Below, piece by piece: positions 26,867 through 35,731 of a DNA stretch of 64,000 bases. Location of the stretch: contig CAWJSE010000002.1 of the NCBI GenBank assembly GCA_963845445.1, positions 186,001-250,000 of the forward strand. The letters are read 5' to 3'. This DNA comes from JABDBL01 sp963845445. Lineage in GTDB: Bacteria; Cyanobacteriota; Vampirovibrionia; Obscuribacterales; Obscuribacteraceae. Numbering within the stretch: the first letter of the stretch is position 1; each line of letters begins with the position of its first letter. The notes beneath the pieces were generated by a model. It was not told the origin of the DNA and made no database searches. It saw only the letters and a list, made by a program, of their open reading frames with translations. Both the position numbers and the translations under genes were made by a program.

Positions 26867-29355
26867 AAAACTATCCAGTAGATAAATGCTAAGGACGCGA
26901 TTATATAAGTAACGATACTTACAATCGAAAAGATTTCTTCTCTGGATGTGCGTTTGGTTCTTTCCCATTTCCATTTATCGGGTAAGTCCCAATTCCAAAA
27001 ACTATCTGAAGGGACATCCCCTATCACATTTATGGCAACCTTGAATTCGGCATCTTTCACTTTATATTTAGGTACTTTAAAAGTGAAAGTATAATCAGTA
27101 CGGTTTTTCTTTTTATCTACCGAGGCGTCTTCCAACTCAAATGGATTTAATTCTGGATATTGTTTTAAAAAATTCTCTGCTTTAATACGAGCATCTTTTT
27201 CACTCAGTGATGCTCCTGCTTCCTCCTCGCCTCTTTCAATAGTAAATCCGGATATTCGCCCCGTTTCATCAATATCGCAAGCATACTCAGTAGACACTAA
27301 TGGTTTTACGAATTTAACGTTCCAGGTAAATGAACTAGTTACCAGGCGGACGATAGTTTTGGTTTTTGCATAACCAATTTGTTCATACATGTACTGAATC
27401 TCTTCATGTCCAGGAATAGTGTCATCTAATTGTGTGGCGACTCTATAACCGGTTAAATCGAAGTGTTTACTGATGAGATAAGCGCGCGCTTTGTCCACCG
27501 CTTGTTGTCTGGTTACGCGCAACGGTTTAGCGTCGGCGCCTATACTTTGGAACTCTTTTCTGACAGCAAAAAACAAAGTAAGACCCAGTATACTGAAAGC
27601 CACCAAAGCCCAGCGGGTAGTTATGGATAAAGGATGATACTTGGTAATTGGATCGAGGCTAGATATTTCGGACTGCGCTGCGCTTGGTTCCGGACTAATT
27701 ATTGTGCTATTGCTCAATGACGCTTCATCGATTTGTTGTTTCTTGGCAATAACAAAGCTGCCCACAATGGATAAAAATATGGGCAAAAACGGTAAAACTG
27801 AAGATAGTTTTAAATATAGCGGTGCAGAAAATAACGGTGTGATACAGGCAAAAGCATCAAAACAATAATGTGCTACCAAGCAGGCTAGAAATCCAAACCG
27901 ACTAATTAGCCAGCCTTCAAGCATGCCTTCGATGGTGAGTTCCAGTCCTCTTGCATAGCATGGTTGTTGGGGATAAGTACTGTGCATAAAACCCCAAGCA
28001 GCCGCTTGTAGAATATTTGCTAACCAAAATCTGCGGAAAACAAACTTACACAAACCGAGCATCAAAACTCTATACAGAATTTCCTCGTTGCTGGAGGCAA
28101 AGGCTCCTAGGTCTATGGCACTGATCCAGGGGCAATAAGTGCTTAGAGCTTGATAATTATCTACTTCGAGGGGACACCAGAAATTAAAGTTTTTGCCAAA
28201 CCAATAATACAAAATTTGATAGCCTAACATAACACCAAACCAGCATAGTCCAACTATCATTCCGACTCGGAACTCGCGGCTGCCGATCCCGGCTTTGGTA
28301 AATATGTTTTCTAGAGCAAGCTTCTCTGGAAAAAGTCTGCGATAAACAATTTCTCCTGCACCAGACATAGTGGCAACTAGAATTGCCAAGAAGGGCGCGT
28401 ACAGTAACGGATAAATAGCCGACTGCAGAAGAAAAACCTTATAAGAGGTGTCAGCAGAATAACTAGCTATTAGAACCGGGAAATTGTTATAACTCTCTGC
28501 CAAATAAACTAGGGTCAGAATACCAGTGGCGCCTATTACAAATCGCCAACGAATATTTTTTCTGCTAAGACCCCGCAGGAAAATGAACACTGCTATCGGA
28601 TATAAGGAAAAGAAAAAAATGGATACAATCGCTTCCAAGAGCATATTCTGGGTTCGCATGGTGGCATAATTTCTGTCCCATGTCTCTGGACGCTTAAGAT
28701 AATTATCAAACCCTTTAAGGGTATTGCCCGCTATTTCAACATCGCTTCGTAATTTAGCGCCATGCCACTCAAGATTTTCATATTCCCACGTAAATTTATA
28801 ATCAGTGCGATTAATTTGTGCAGTTTTAACGTCGGTGACTAATTTACAATCTTCTTCTTTCCAGCCTGTAATCTGATTTACCAGCGCAAACGCTTTCTGC
28901 TCGGCTTCGGTATGATTAATTGAGGGAATGTTTTTGTCATTGCCGAGGTTATACGCAAAAGCGACCAGCTTACCAGCGGGGCTAATCTGGATTTCCATAG
29001 TTTCTTGGTCAAAGGGCTTACGAAATTTACAATCCCAATAAAAAATCGGAATCTGTCCGCGCATCAGTTGATCGGCTTGCGCATTACCTAATTCGTAGTC
29101 AAGAAAAGTACTGGACTCTTCATCGTCATCGAAAACAATAGATTTGACCAGCGGTTGCTTAATATAGTTAAGCTTTTTAGCCCAATCTTCCGCGATACTT
29201 AGAATTTGCTTTTTGTCGATACTTAAGTCTACCGACGCCGTTGGAAATACAGTTTTTTCTTTTTCTTTAAAGAGCCATAAACCAGCTAGACCTAAAATAA
29301 GGAATAGAACAAGAATCACTCTGTCCGTTTTCAGTAAATTTTTAGCAATGCCCAT
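26827..29355 (-). CDS. PepSY-like/CPBP-protease membrane protein with internal duplication (frameshifted)
   Basis: An 842-residue frame. After an N-terminal membrane anchor comes a PepSY-like domain (with NRTDYKFTWEYENLEW), a block of membrane segments, then a CPBP (Rce1-type) intramembrane protease core with EEILYR, FMHS and AHYCFDA. After another anchor a second PepSY-like domain with NRTDYTFTFKVP is seen. The two PepSY-plus-membrane halves resemble each other, so the protein arose by duplication. Its stop at 26827 is probably artificial, as the next frame continues the fold. The total would be about 1,140 residues. The substrate is unknown. A CAAX-like protease role is inferred from the motifs. 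Confidence 0.75.
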   Translation of the reverse strand: MGIAKNLLKTDRVILVLFLILGLAGLWLFKEKEKTVFPTASVDLSIDKKQILSIAEDWAKKLNYIKQPLVKSIVFDDDEESSTFLDYELGNAQADQLMRGQIPIFYWDCKFRKPFDQETMEIQISPAGKLVAFAYNLGNDKNIPSINHTEAEQKAFALVNQITGWKEEDCKLVTDVKTAQINRTDYKFTWEYENLEWHGAKLRSDVEIAGNTLKGFDNYLKRPETWDRNYATMRTQNMLLEAIVSIFFFSLYPIAVFIFLRGLSRKNIRWRFVIGATGILTLVYLAESYNNFPVLIASYSADTSYKVFLLQSAIYPLLYAPFLAILVATMSGAGEIVYRRLFPEKLALENIFTKAGIGSREFRVGMIVGLCWFGVMLGYQILYYWFGKNFNFWCPLEVDNYQALSTYCPWISAIDLGAFASSNEEILYRVLMLGLCKFVFRRFWLANILQAAAWGFMHSTYPQQPCYARGLELTIEGMLEGWLISRFGFLACLVAHYCFDAFACITPLFSAPLYLKLSSVLPFLPIFLSIVGSFVIAKKQQIDEASLSNSTIISPEPSAAQSEISSLDPITKYHPLSITTRWALVAFSILGLTLFFAVRKEFQSIGADAKPLRVTRQQAVDKARAYLISKHFDLTGYRVATQLDDTIPGHEEIQYMYEQIGYAKTKTIVRLVTSSFTWNVKFVKPLVSTEYACDIDETGRISGFTIERGEEEAGASLSEKDARIKAENFLKQYPELNPFELEDASVDKKKNRTDYTFTFKVPKYKVKDAEFKVAINVIGDVPSDSFWNWDLPDKWKWERTKRTSREEIFSIVSIVTYIIASLAFIYWIVFLLGITKFVGDML

Positions 29356-29438
29356 TGATTGAAGACTTCTAGTGTTTGACTAATTGGTACTGAAGATAAG
29401 GTACCATTTGTTTTTAGCTCTATAACTAAGTTAGCATA

Positions 29439-30119
29439 TTAGCAGCTTCTAGTTAAGTTCTGTGCTTGTTTCGATAGATCATTTGATTCTCTAAACAGAT
29501 TAGTAGCCATGATCAGCTGGTTGTAATCATAATTGGTGCAAAAGCGTTTTAACTCTTCAAGACCGTCGGCAGCTTGTGCTATGGAATGTCTCATCATCAA
29601 TTCAGCTGCTGACAATGAGCTCGGGGCGGGGTGTTTAGTCATAGTTTGTGAAGCTTGCAGAAGAGTAGATTCAATCTCATTGCTGTAGCGCTCGAACTGT
29701 CCTAGAAGCTCTTCATCATAAATATCTTGTGATAATTCTAAAAGCTCCTTCTTATATCTCGACAGAATGCGGCTTACTTTTTGCTGCACCGGTTGAAATA
29801 TTTGTTTTAAGTATTGTGCTCTTATCTCTTCGCTGTTTTCCACACGAAGCTGAATGACTGTTGGTTTTCCTCTGCCATTCACTCCAATTAGTGAATCATA
29901 AGCTGCACGAGTGGACTTATCTTTCAATGTTTCGTATGCTTCATTGAGCTTTGCCATTCTTTCATTAGCTTTTGCTCTTTCACTAGCGCTTTGTTTCTTA
30001 TGTCCTATATCAGGATGAATGTTTTTAACAAGACGACGATAGGCACGTTTAATCTCCAAGCTACTTACAGCCGGTTGCAGTCCTAGAACTTGATAGTATG
30101 TATAAATGTGGGAAGACAT
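29439..30119 (-). CDS. J-domain protein with helical C-terminal region
   Basis: A 226-residue protein whose first 75 residues form a DnaJ domain (YYQVLGLQPAVSSLEIKRAY, HPD at about 36-38, KLNEAYETLKD). The rest is helical and charged, without the Gly/Phe or zinc regions of true DnaJ. It should stimulate an Hsp70 ATPase for a special client or site. It is divergent from nrdR with 97 bases between starts. Confidence 0.82.
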   Translation of the reverse strand: MSSHIYTYYQVLGLQPAVSSLEIKRAYRRLVKNIHPDIGHKKQSASERAKANERMAKLNEAYETLKDKSTRAAYDSLIGVNGRGKPTVIQLRVENSEEIRAQYLKQIFQPVQQKVSRILSRYKKELLELSQDIYDEELLGQFERYSNEIESTLLQASQTMTKHPAPSSLSAAELMMRHSIAQAADGLEELKRFCTNYDYNQLIMATNLFRESNDLSKQAQNLTRSC

Positions 30120-30216
30120 TGCTGATTAAGAATCCGAGTTTTATTATTTCTTTTATTTTATCGGTTGGGGCAGATTCAGGCATATAAATTCTTTTCCTCG
30201 AGGCTAAAAGTAGTAC

Positions 30217-30666
30217 ATGAATTGCCCATTTTGTAATTTTCAAGACAGTCGTGTACTGGAATCACGGCTAAGCCAGGAAAATTCCATACGTCGGCGCAGG
30301 GAATGTGAAGATTGTGGCAAGCGATTTACTACATACGAGCGTTTGGAAGCTATGCAAACGCTGGTCGTCAAACGCTCGGGCAGGCGCGAGCCTTATTCTA
30401 GAGAAAAATTCCGCGCCGGTATCGTGCGGGCAGCCATAAAGACCGCTATTACGGCCGAGCAAATTGAAGAATTGGTTGATGCAGTGGAAAACGAATTGGT
30501 TGCTCTTAATAAGCAAGAAGTAAAGGCTAGCGCTCTGGGGGATTTGGCTCTATCTAGGCTTAAAGATTTGGATCAAGTGGCCTATGTGCGTTTTGCCTCA
30601 GTCTACAGACAGTTTAAGTCTATTAAAGATTTCATTGAAGAATTGAGAATCTTGCAGCAAGAATAA
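30217..30666 (+). CDS. nrdR: Transcriptional repressor NrdR
   Basis: NrdR represses ribonucleotide reductase genes when dATP is high. The N-terminal zinc ribbon is visible (MNCPFC, then CEDCGKRFTTYER), followed by the ATP-cone domain (VVKRSGRREPYSREKFRAGI). The length of 149 residues is standard. No NrdR box could be identified nearby and no nrd genes are in the window. Confidence 0.95.
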   Translation: MNCPFCNFQDSRVLESRLSQENSIRRRRECEDCGKRFTTYERLEAMQTLVVKRSGRREPYSREKFRAGIVRAAIKTAITAEQIEELVDAVENELVALNKQEVKASALGDLALSRLKDLDQVAYVRFASVYRQFKSIKDFIEELRILQQE

Positions 30667-30773
30667 GCTTATTGATGACATTCATTAAGCAAGAATGATC
30701 ATATGGCTTTGCCTTTTCTGCTCTGTGTTATTATTACAAACCTTTGCCGCATAGACTCTAAAGAGATTTAGCC

Positions 30774-31180
30774 ATGAACCAATTAATTGCCGAAATTGAA
30801 GCCCCTTTACTGAAAAGAATTTGCCCGCTCTAGAAGTAGGTGATACGGTCAAAGTATTTGTCAAAATCAAAGAAGGTGGCAAAGAGCGTACTCAAGGCTA
30901 TGAAGGGGTTGTCATTAAGCAAAGAGGCTGTGGCTTAGGCAAAACAATTACTGTTCGCAGAGTCTTCCAGGGCGTGGGCATTGAAAGAGTTTTTCTTTTA
31001 CATTCTCCCCGGGTAGAAAAAGTTACTGTTCAGCGTAAAGGTCACGTACGCAGAGCCAAACTTTATTATTTGCGTAAACGATCGGGCAAAGCTACCCGTA
31101 TACGTGAACTAGCTCAAGAGAAGGCAGCTGCGCCAAATACTGCAGCGGCTGATAATCAAAAGCCCTCTGATTCAGAGTAA
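30774..31180 (+). CDS. rplS: 50S ribosomal protein L19, interrupted by an apparent frameshift
   Basis: L19 sits at the subunit interface and is essential. From the ATG at 30774 the sequence MNQLIAEIEAPLLK matches the L19 N-terminus but reaches a stop at 30831. From 30821 another frame gives LPALEVGDTVKVFVKIKEG, the L19 core, and continues to the basic C-terminus (RRAKLYYLRKRSGKATRIRE). Adding one A to the run at 30813-30816 fuses them into LLKKNLPALEVGDTV, the expected family sequence. A TTG start at 30821 would remove 15 conserved residues. The gene has a tail of about 20 residues rich in Ala/Asn. Confidence 0.9.
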
Positions 31181-31259
31181 AACCGTTTTTTGGCATAGTC
31201 TTGGCATTCTTAAGTCGTTCTAACGCTGATTGGGCCTAAATTTATGCCATTGTGAAGTA

Positions 31260-32099
31260 ATGAATAGACACTCCAAAGCCCCCCCCATCTCCAATTGGCC
31301 CATTATTCGCGAGCAAATTAAATACGTAGACTTACTGATTGAAGTTTGTGATGCTAGAGCTCCGTTTTCCAGTCGGCATCCAAAAACGAAAGAGATTTTT
31401 GCTAACAAACCTACTTTGCTAATCTTAAACAAAGCTGATCTGGCAGACAAAACGCTTTTGCTTGAAAGCATTAGCCAGTTTAGTAACTCTGCCTACGAAA
31501 AGGCTTTATCTCTATCGCTGAAGAGCAAAACTAATAAGCAAAGTCTGTTGCGCTTAATAAAATCATTAACCGATGCTAAGCGCGCCGCATCGATAAAAAA
31601 GGGCATTAATATGCCAGTCACGCGCATTTGTGTAATTGGTATGCCTAATGTGGGCAAATCGAGCCTGATCAATTGGCTCAGTGGGCGCAAGCAAGCCAAG
31701 GTGGCTGATAAGCCAGGTGTAACTAGAGGCCCACAGTGGATTAAAATTGGCTTAGGCCTTGAATTGTTGGACACACCAGGCATTTTGCCAAGAGAAAATT
31801 TAGATAAATCGATAATTGAGAAATTGGCGATTCTTAATTTGATTACAGGCAATCCAATAGACGACGAGAGTTTGGCCAATGCAATATTGAATTTTCTAGC
31901 AATACATTACCCGGCAGCTATCAAAGGATATTTGCAGGCAGATGATATGAACATTGAAAATTTAAACTTAGAGGCGCTCGCCAAAAAACGAAATTTTCTT
32001 GAACGCGGAGGAAAATATAATCTAGGCAGAGCTGCCAATACATTGATAACAGATCTCCGCTGCGGTAAATTAGGTGGCATATTTCTTGATAAGTTGTAA
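31260..32099 (+). CDS. rbgA: Ribosome biogenesis GTPase RbgA/YlqF
   Basis: A circularly permuted GTPase that acts late in 50S assembly. The motif order G4-G5-G1-G3 is seen: LNKADLAD, then later GMPNVGKSSLINWLSG, KPGVTRGPQWI and LLDTPGIL. The start at 31260 puts the family motif IREQIKYVDLLIEVCDAR at the normal distance; an in-frame TTG at 31230 would add ten poorly matching residues. The KH-like C-terminal domain is present. The order rplS-rbgA-rnhB resembles the Bacillus rplS-rbgA-rnhB order. Confidence 0.93.
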   Translation: MNRHSKAPPISNWPIIREQIKYVDLLIEVCDARAPFSSRHPKTKEIFANKPTLLILNKADLADKTLLLESISQFSNSAYEKALSLSLKSKTNKQSLLRLIKSLTDAKRAASIKKGINMPVTRICVIGMPNVGKSSLINWLSGRKQAKVADKPGVTRGPQWIKIGLGLELLDTPGILPRENLDKSIIEKLAILNLITGNPIDDESLANAILNFLAIHYPAAIKGYLQADDMNIENLNLEALAKKRNFLERGGKYNLGRAANTLITDLRCGKLGGIFLDKL

Positions 32100-32137
32100 G
32101 TGGTATCAATGCTTATTCCCACTCGTTAATTGTATAT

Positions 32138-32863
32138 ATGCCGGTCAAAATTGCTAGCTCCAAAACGCCCAGATCCCAAGTAGGAAAAAAAACTGCGCCT
32201 TCAATTTTGGATTTGCTGCTATCTTTTGATCAAGCAATTAAAGATGGGCATAATCACCTGGATGAGCTGCATCTTATTGGAGTTGATGAAGTAGGAATAG
32301 GATGTCTAGCAGGACCTGTGGTAGCTGCTGCAGCCATTCTTCCTATCGTACCACCAAAAAGTAAATTTGCTGCGGCCTTGTCAAAACTGAACGACTCAAA
32401 GAAATTACAGCATGACACACGTGAAAAATTGGCATCCGTAATACAACAAAATGCCCATTATTCGATTGCCTCGGCTTCAGTAGAAGAGATAGATGAGCTG
32501 AATATTCTGCAAGCCGGTTTTTTAGCCATGAAACGAGCTATTGCCGACTTAACGACAAAATCATTTCCTAGATCTAAAAATATTCTTGTCTTAGTAGATG
32601 GTAATAAAAAAATTCCTAATTTTGAACATAACCAGATTTGCATTATCAAAGGTGACTCTCAATCAGCCTCTATTGCTGCTGCTTCGGTAATTGCTAAAGT
32701 TTTTCGCGATGAATTGATGTCCCAATTGTCATCAGAATATCCATATTATCTGTGGCATAGCAATAAAGGTTATGGCTCATCAGCTCATCGTCAGGCAATA
32801 TCCGAACACGGGCTATGCATTTGGCATCGCCGTTCATTTACTGGAAGTTTTGTTTTAGAGTAA
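32138..32863 (+). CDS. rnhB: Ribonuclease HII
   Basis: This enzyme cleaves RNA in RNA-DNA hybrids and removes single ribonucleotides. Catalytic carboxylates are seen in GVDEVGIGCLAGPVVAAA (Asp-Glu) and VLVDGN, and GDSQSASIAAASVIAK is the family signature. About 40 residues precede the catalytic core, which makes it 241 residues. It starts 38 bases after rbgA. Confidence 0.94.
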   Translation: MPVKIASSKTPRSQVGKKTAPSILDLLLSFDQAIKDGHNHLDELHLIGVDEVGIGCLAGPVVAAAAILPIVPPKSKFAAALSKLNDSKKLQHDTREKLASVIQQNAHYSIASASVEEIDELNILQAGFLAMKRAIADLTTKSFPRSKNILVLVDGNKKIPNFEHNQICIIKGDSQSASIAAASVIAKVFRDELMSQLSSEYPYYLWHSNKGYGSSAHRQAISEHGLCIWHRRSFTGSFVLE

Positions 32864-32883
32864 TCTTGAGGCCAGCCAGGAAA

Positions 32884-33501
32884 TTACTGCATAGGTCCCT
32901 TTGCCGCTTCAATTAAAGCTCTGGTTTTTTCTTCTGTAGCGTTACCGCCGCCCAATATCTGTGTTTTAGATAATTGATCTGTTAAGTAATCGAGACCGGC
33001 TGCGGTGATCATAAAATGTCGATCGCCCATTTCGATCAGACCCTTCTCTCTTAAATACCAGAGCGCAAATTCTATCTCACCAACATTATCAATATTAAGG
33101 CAGTCCATCAGCATTTTTCCTGAACCCCCACCGGAAGAAGGACGCTTACGCCGTGCTTCTAATAAGACTTGTAGTATTGCTATTCGTAACTCGACCTCAT
33201 CCCAAGTGAGATTTGTCTTTGGGCTATGTGGCAGACTATCCCTAGAATATTGAGGTTTAGCTGGTTCGGCTTTATTTTGTTCAACTTTACGCTGGTCCAG
33301 CATGCCCAAACTAAGATCATAGGCCGCTCTTTTACCTTCGTCTGACAAAGTGCGCCAAGCTTCACTTATTATTCTAAATTTAGTGGCGTCACCTGTTTCA
33401 CCGTTATCCGGATGATACATAGCTGCTAAAAAGCGGTAGGAATAACGAATAATCGTTGGATGAGCATCGCGATTAACCTGCAAAAGCTCATAATAATCCA
33501 T
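32884..33501 (-). CDS. J-domain protein with winged-helix-like C-terminus
   Basis: A 205-residue protein with an N-terminal DnaJ domain (YYELLQVNRDAHPTIIRYSY, HPD in MYHPDNG) and a C-terminal domain that looks like a winged helix (MLMDCLNIDNVGEIEFALWYLREKGLIEMGDRHFMITAAGLDYL, pieces of it). A possible longer form starts at ATG 33575, eight bases after AAGGGG, and encodes a Pro/Ala-rich leader ending KNEQ. It joins this frame if one A is added near 33502. The gene lies just downstream of the acyl-CoA dehydrogenase. Confidence 0.75.
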   Translation of the reverse strand: MDYYELLQVNRDAHPTIIRYSYRFLAAMYHPDNGETGDATKFRIISEAWRTLSDEGKRAAYDLSLGMLDQRKVEQNKAEPAKPQYSRDSLPHSPKTNLTWDEVELRIAILQVLLEARRKRPSSGGGSGKMLMDCLNIDNVGEIEFALWYLREKGLIEMGDRHFMITAAGLDYLTDQLSKTQILGGGNATEEKTRALIEAAKGPMQ

Positions 33502-33577
33502 TGCTCGTTCTTGGCTTTTTCTGGTGCTGGCGGTTTGGCGTTAGTAGCGCCGCCCTGTGGTGGTTGCCATGACATGC

Positions 33578-34753
33578 TTAATTCCCCTTCAATAATTGAT
33601 TTGCAATAACCAGCCGTTGAATCTCGGAGGTGCCTTCATATATTTCAGTAATTTTTGCGTCTCTCATAAACCTTTCAGCCGGATAATCTGTTACATACCC
33701 ATATCCACCAAAAATCTGTACACATTTTACCGTACTTCGCATCGCTACCTCGGAAGCATATAATTTGGCAATAGCTGCTTCTTTAGTAAAGCGCATTCCT
33801 TTGTCTTGCGCAAGACTGGCATGATAAGTTAAAAGACGAGCGGCATCAATTTCTGTTTGCATATCCGCAAACATCAATCTAATTGCCTCAAAATCGCATA
33901 TTCTATGACCAAAAGCTTTTCGTTGTCTGGCATAATTCAAAGCATGGTTCCAAGCTCCTTGCGCAATGCCAACTGCCTGCGCCCCAATACCTATTCTGCC
34001 ACCATCTAAGGTGACCATTGCCACTTTAAAGCCGTCACCGATGGTACCTAACATATTTTCTTTAGGTACAGGGGTATTCTCAAAAATAATCTGACAGGTA
34101 GAAGAGCCTTTAATGCCTAATTTGTCTTCCAGCTTGCCAAAAGAAAAGCCGGCACTACCTTTTTCCACTATTATGGCGACCAGCCCTTTATGTTTTAAAG
34201 CTGGGTTACTTTGTGCAATAACGAGATAATAATCCGCTTGGGCACCGTTTGTAATCCAATTTTTTACTCCGTTAAGAACAAATTCGTTGCCATTGGCAGT
34301 AGCGGTACAGCTAGCCGCTGCCGAATCTGATCCCGAACCAGGTTCAGATAATGCAAAGGCCCCCATTTTTTTGCCAGTACACAAAGGCTTAAGGAGACGC
34401 TCCTTTTGCTCTGCTGAACCGAACAAATTAATAGGAGTAGCGCACAATGAAACATGTGCTGAATACATTACTGCAGTAGTAGCGCAAGCCACAGCCATCT
34501 CCTCCACCGCTATGGCGTAACAAATGTGATCAAGTCCTGCCCCACCATATTCTTCCGGGAATGGCAAACCAAGCAAATCTGATTGAACCAGAAGATCCCA
34601 ATTTTCTTTTGGAAAACGATGTTCGCGATCGATTTGTGCTGCTTTGGGAGCGAACTCCTTTTGAGCAAGCTCTCTTACTGTGCTCTCAATTAAACCTTGT
34701 TCTTCCGAATGTTTAAAACTAAAAGGTATGTCGTTCTTTATAAGGGTAGGCAT
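33578..34753 (-). CDS. Acyl-CoA dehydrogenase
   Basis: A 391-residue FAD enzyme of fatty-acid or branched-chain acyl-CoA oxidation. The signature ALSEPGSGSD, the second signature QIFGGYGYVTDYPAERFMRD and the catalytic Glu in YEGTSEIQRLVIA are present. This is the usual length. With the 3-hydroxyacyl-CoA dehydrogenase at the left end, it shows that beta-oxidation-like enzymes exist here, though not in one operon. Confidence 0.95.
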   Translation of the reverse strand: MPTLIKNDIPFSFKHSEEQGLIESTVRELAQKEFAPKAAQIDREHRFPKENWDLLVQSDLLGLPFPEEYGGAGLDHICYAIAVEEMAVACATTAVMYSAHVSLCATPINLFGSAEQKERLLKPLCTGKKMGAFALSEPGSGSDSAAASCTATANGNEFVLNGVKNWITNGAQADYYLVIAQSNPALKHKGLVAIIVEKGSAGFSFGKLEDKLGIKGSSTCQIIFENTPVPKENMLGTIGDGFKVAMVTLDGGRIGIGAQAVGIAQGAWNHALNYARQRKAFGHRICDFEAIRLMFADMQTEIDAARLLTYHASLAQDKGMRFTKEAAIAKLYASEVAMRSTVKCVQIFGGYGYVTDYPAERFMRDAKITEIYEGTSEIQRLVIANQLLKGN

Positions 34754-34951
34754 TTATTAATTGTGCTCTTTAGCGGGCTGATTACTATTAAATTTAATGC
34801 AATTCCTTAAAAATCACAACCGCAAACCCTTACTTCAATTGTGAGTGTTGAAAGCGAACAATAAACCTAGCGGTTGATTGGCAGCGTTTTAGAAAGGGAC
34901 TACACTGGATAGTATTAAAGCGGTTTACTAGAGTGAAAAAGGGCACAATTT

Positions 34952-35731
34952 ATGAACAAAGCACAAATCTTATTTGTGGGGGATTTTGACAAAAGTTTTC
35001 TTAAACAAATAAATTGCGACAGTTGGGAAATAACCCATAAAGAAACCAGCGCGGAAGCAATTGCCGTTCTTGATAGGACAAATATTACCCTAATTATTGC
35101 CAAAGATAAAATTGAGCCGATAAATGGTTATCAGCTTTGTCTTTTGGTTAAATCTAATCCTAACACTTATAATCTGCCTTTTTACATATTGGGCGAGAAA
35201 AAGCAAAAAGGTGCAAGTATTGCTGCTAGCCTTTTTGCTCGTCCTAACCGGTTAGCTGAATATAGTGAAGTGATAAAAAAGCCCCAAAGTCTGGCCAAAT
35301 TGATCAAAGAGGACTTAAAAGACTTTGCTAAAAATGTATCCGGCAAATCAAAGCAGAATGATTTTTTTCCAGCCTGTAATGCGGCAGAATTTAGCGGCGA
35401 AATTAAGGATAAAATTAATAGTGAATTGTTATTAGAGCGATTTGTGAGCATACGCATGCTTGGTCTATTGCGATGGCCAAAAGTTAGAAGCCAATATTTA
35501 AACGATGCTTTCATAGCCTTCGGCGAAATTCTAAAGACAGATCTATGTGGTATAGCGATTTCTCATTTGCACAAGCCCTGGTTGGCATTCTCGGGCGGGA
35601 AAAATTTAAATCAGCAATCTTTTGACACAGTCGTGACTAAAGTAAGAGATCATCTCGTCGTTGCCCGAGAAATGACTCTTTTATCTAGTCCTCCCTTAAC
35701 CGAAAAGGAGGGGCAAAAATTTCTGACTTGA
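34952..35731 (+). CDS. Receiver-like and GAF-like part of a diguanylate cyclase (frameshifted)
   Basis: The first 110 residues resemble a response-regulator receiver (ILFVGDFDKSF and PFYILGEKKQ) but the phosphorylated Asp is not clear, so it may be degenerate. A GAF-like domain begins near LLERFVSIRMLGLLRWPK and is cut by the stop at 35729. The next frame supplies the rest of the GAF domain and a GGDEF domain. Adding one A to the A5 run at 35715-35719 joins both into a single protein of about 485 residues. Confidence 0.7.
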   Translation: MNKAQILFVGDFDKSFLKQINCDSWEITHKETSAEAIAVLDRTNITLIIAKDKIEPINGYQLCLLVKSNPNTYNLPFYILGEKKQKGASIAASLFARPNRLAEYSEVIKKPQSLAKLIKEDLKDFAKNVSGKSKQNDFFPACNAAEFSGEIKDKINSELLLERFVSIRMLGLLRWPKVRSQYLNDAFIAFGEILKTDLCGIAISHLHKPWLAFSGGKNLNQQSFDTVVTKVRDHLVVAREMTLLSSPPLTEKEGQKFLT

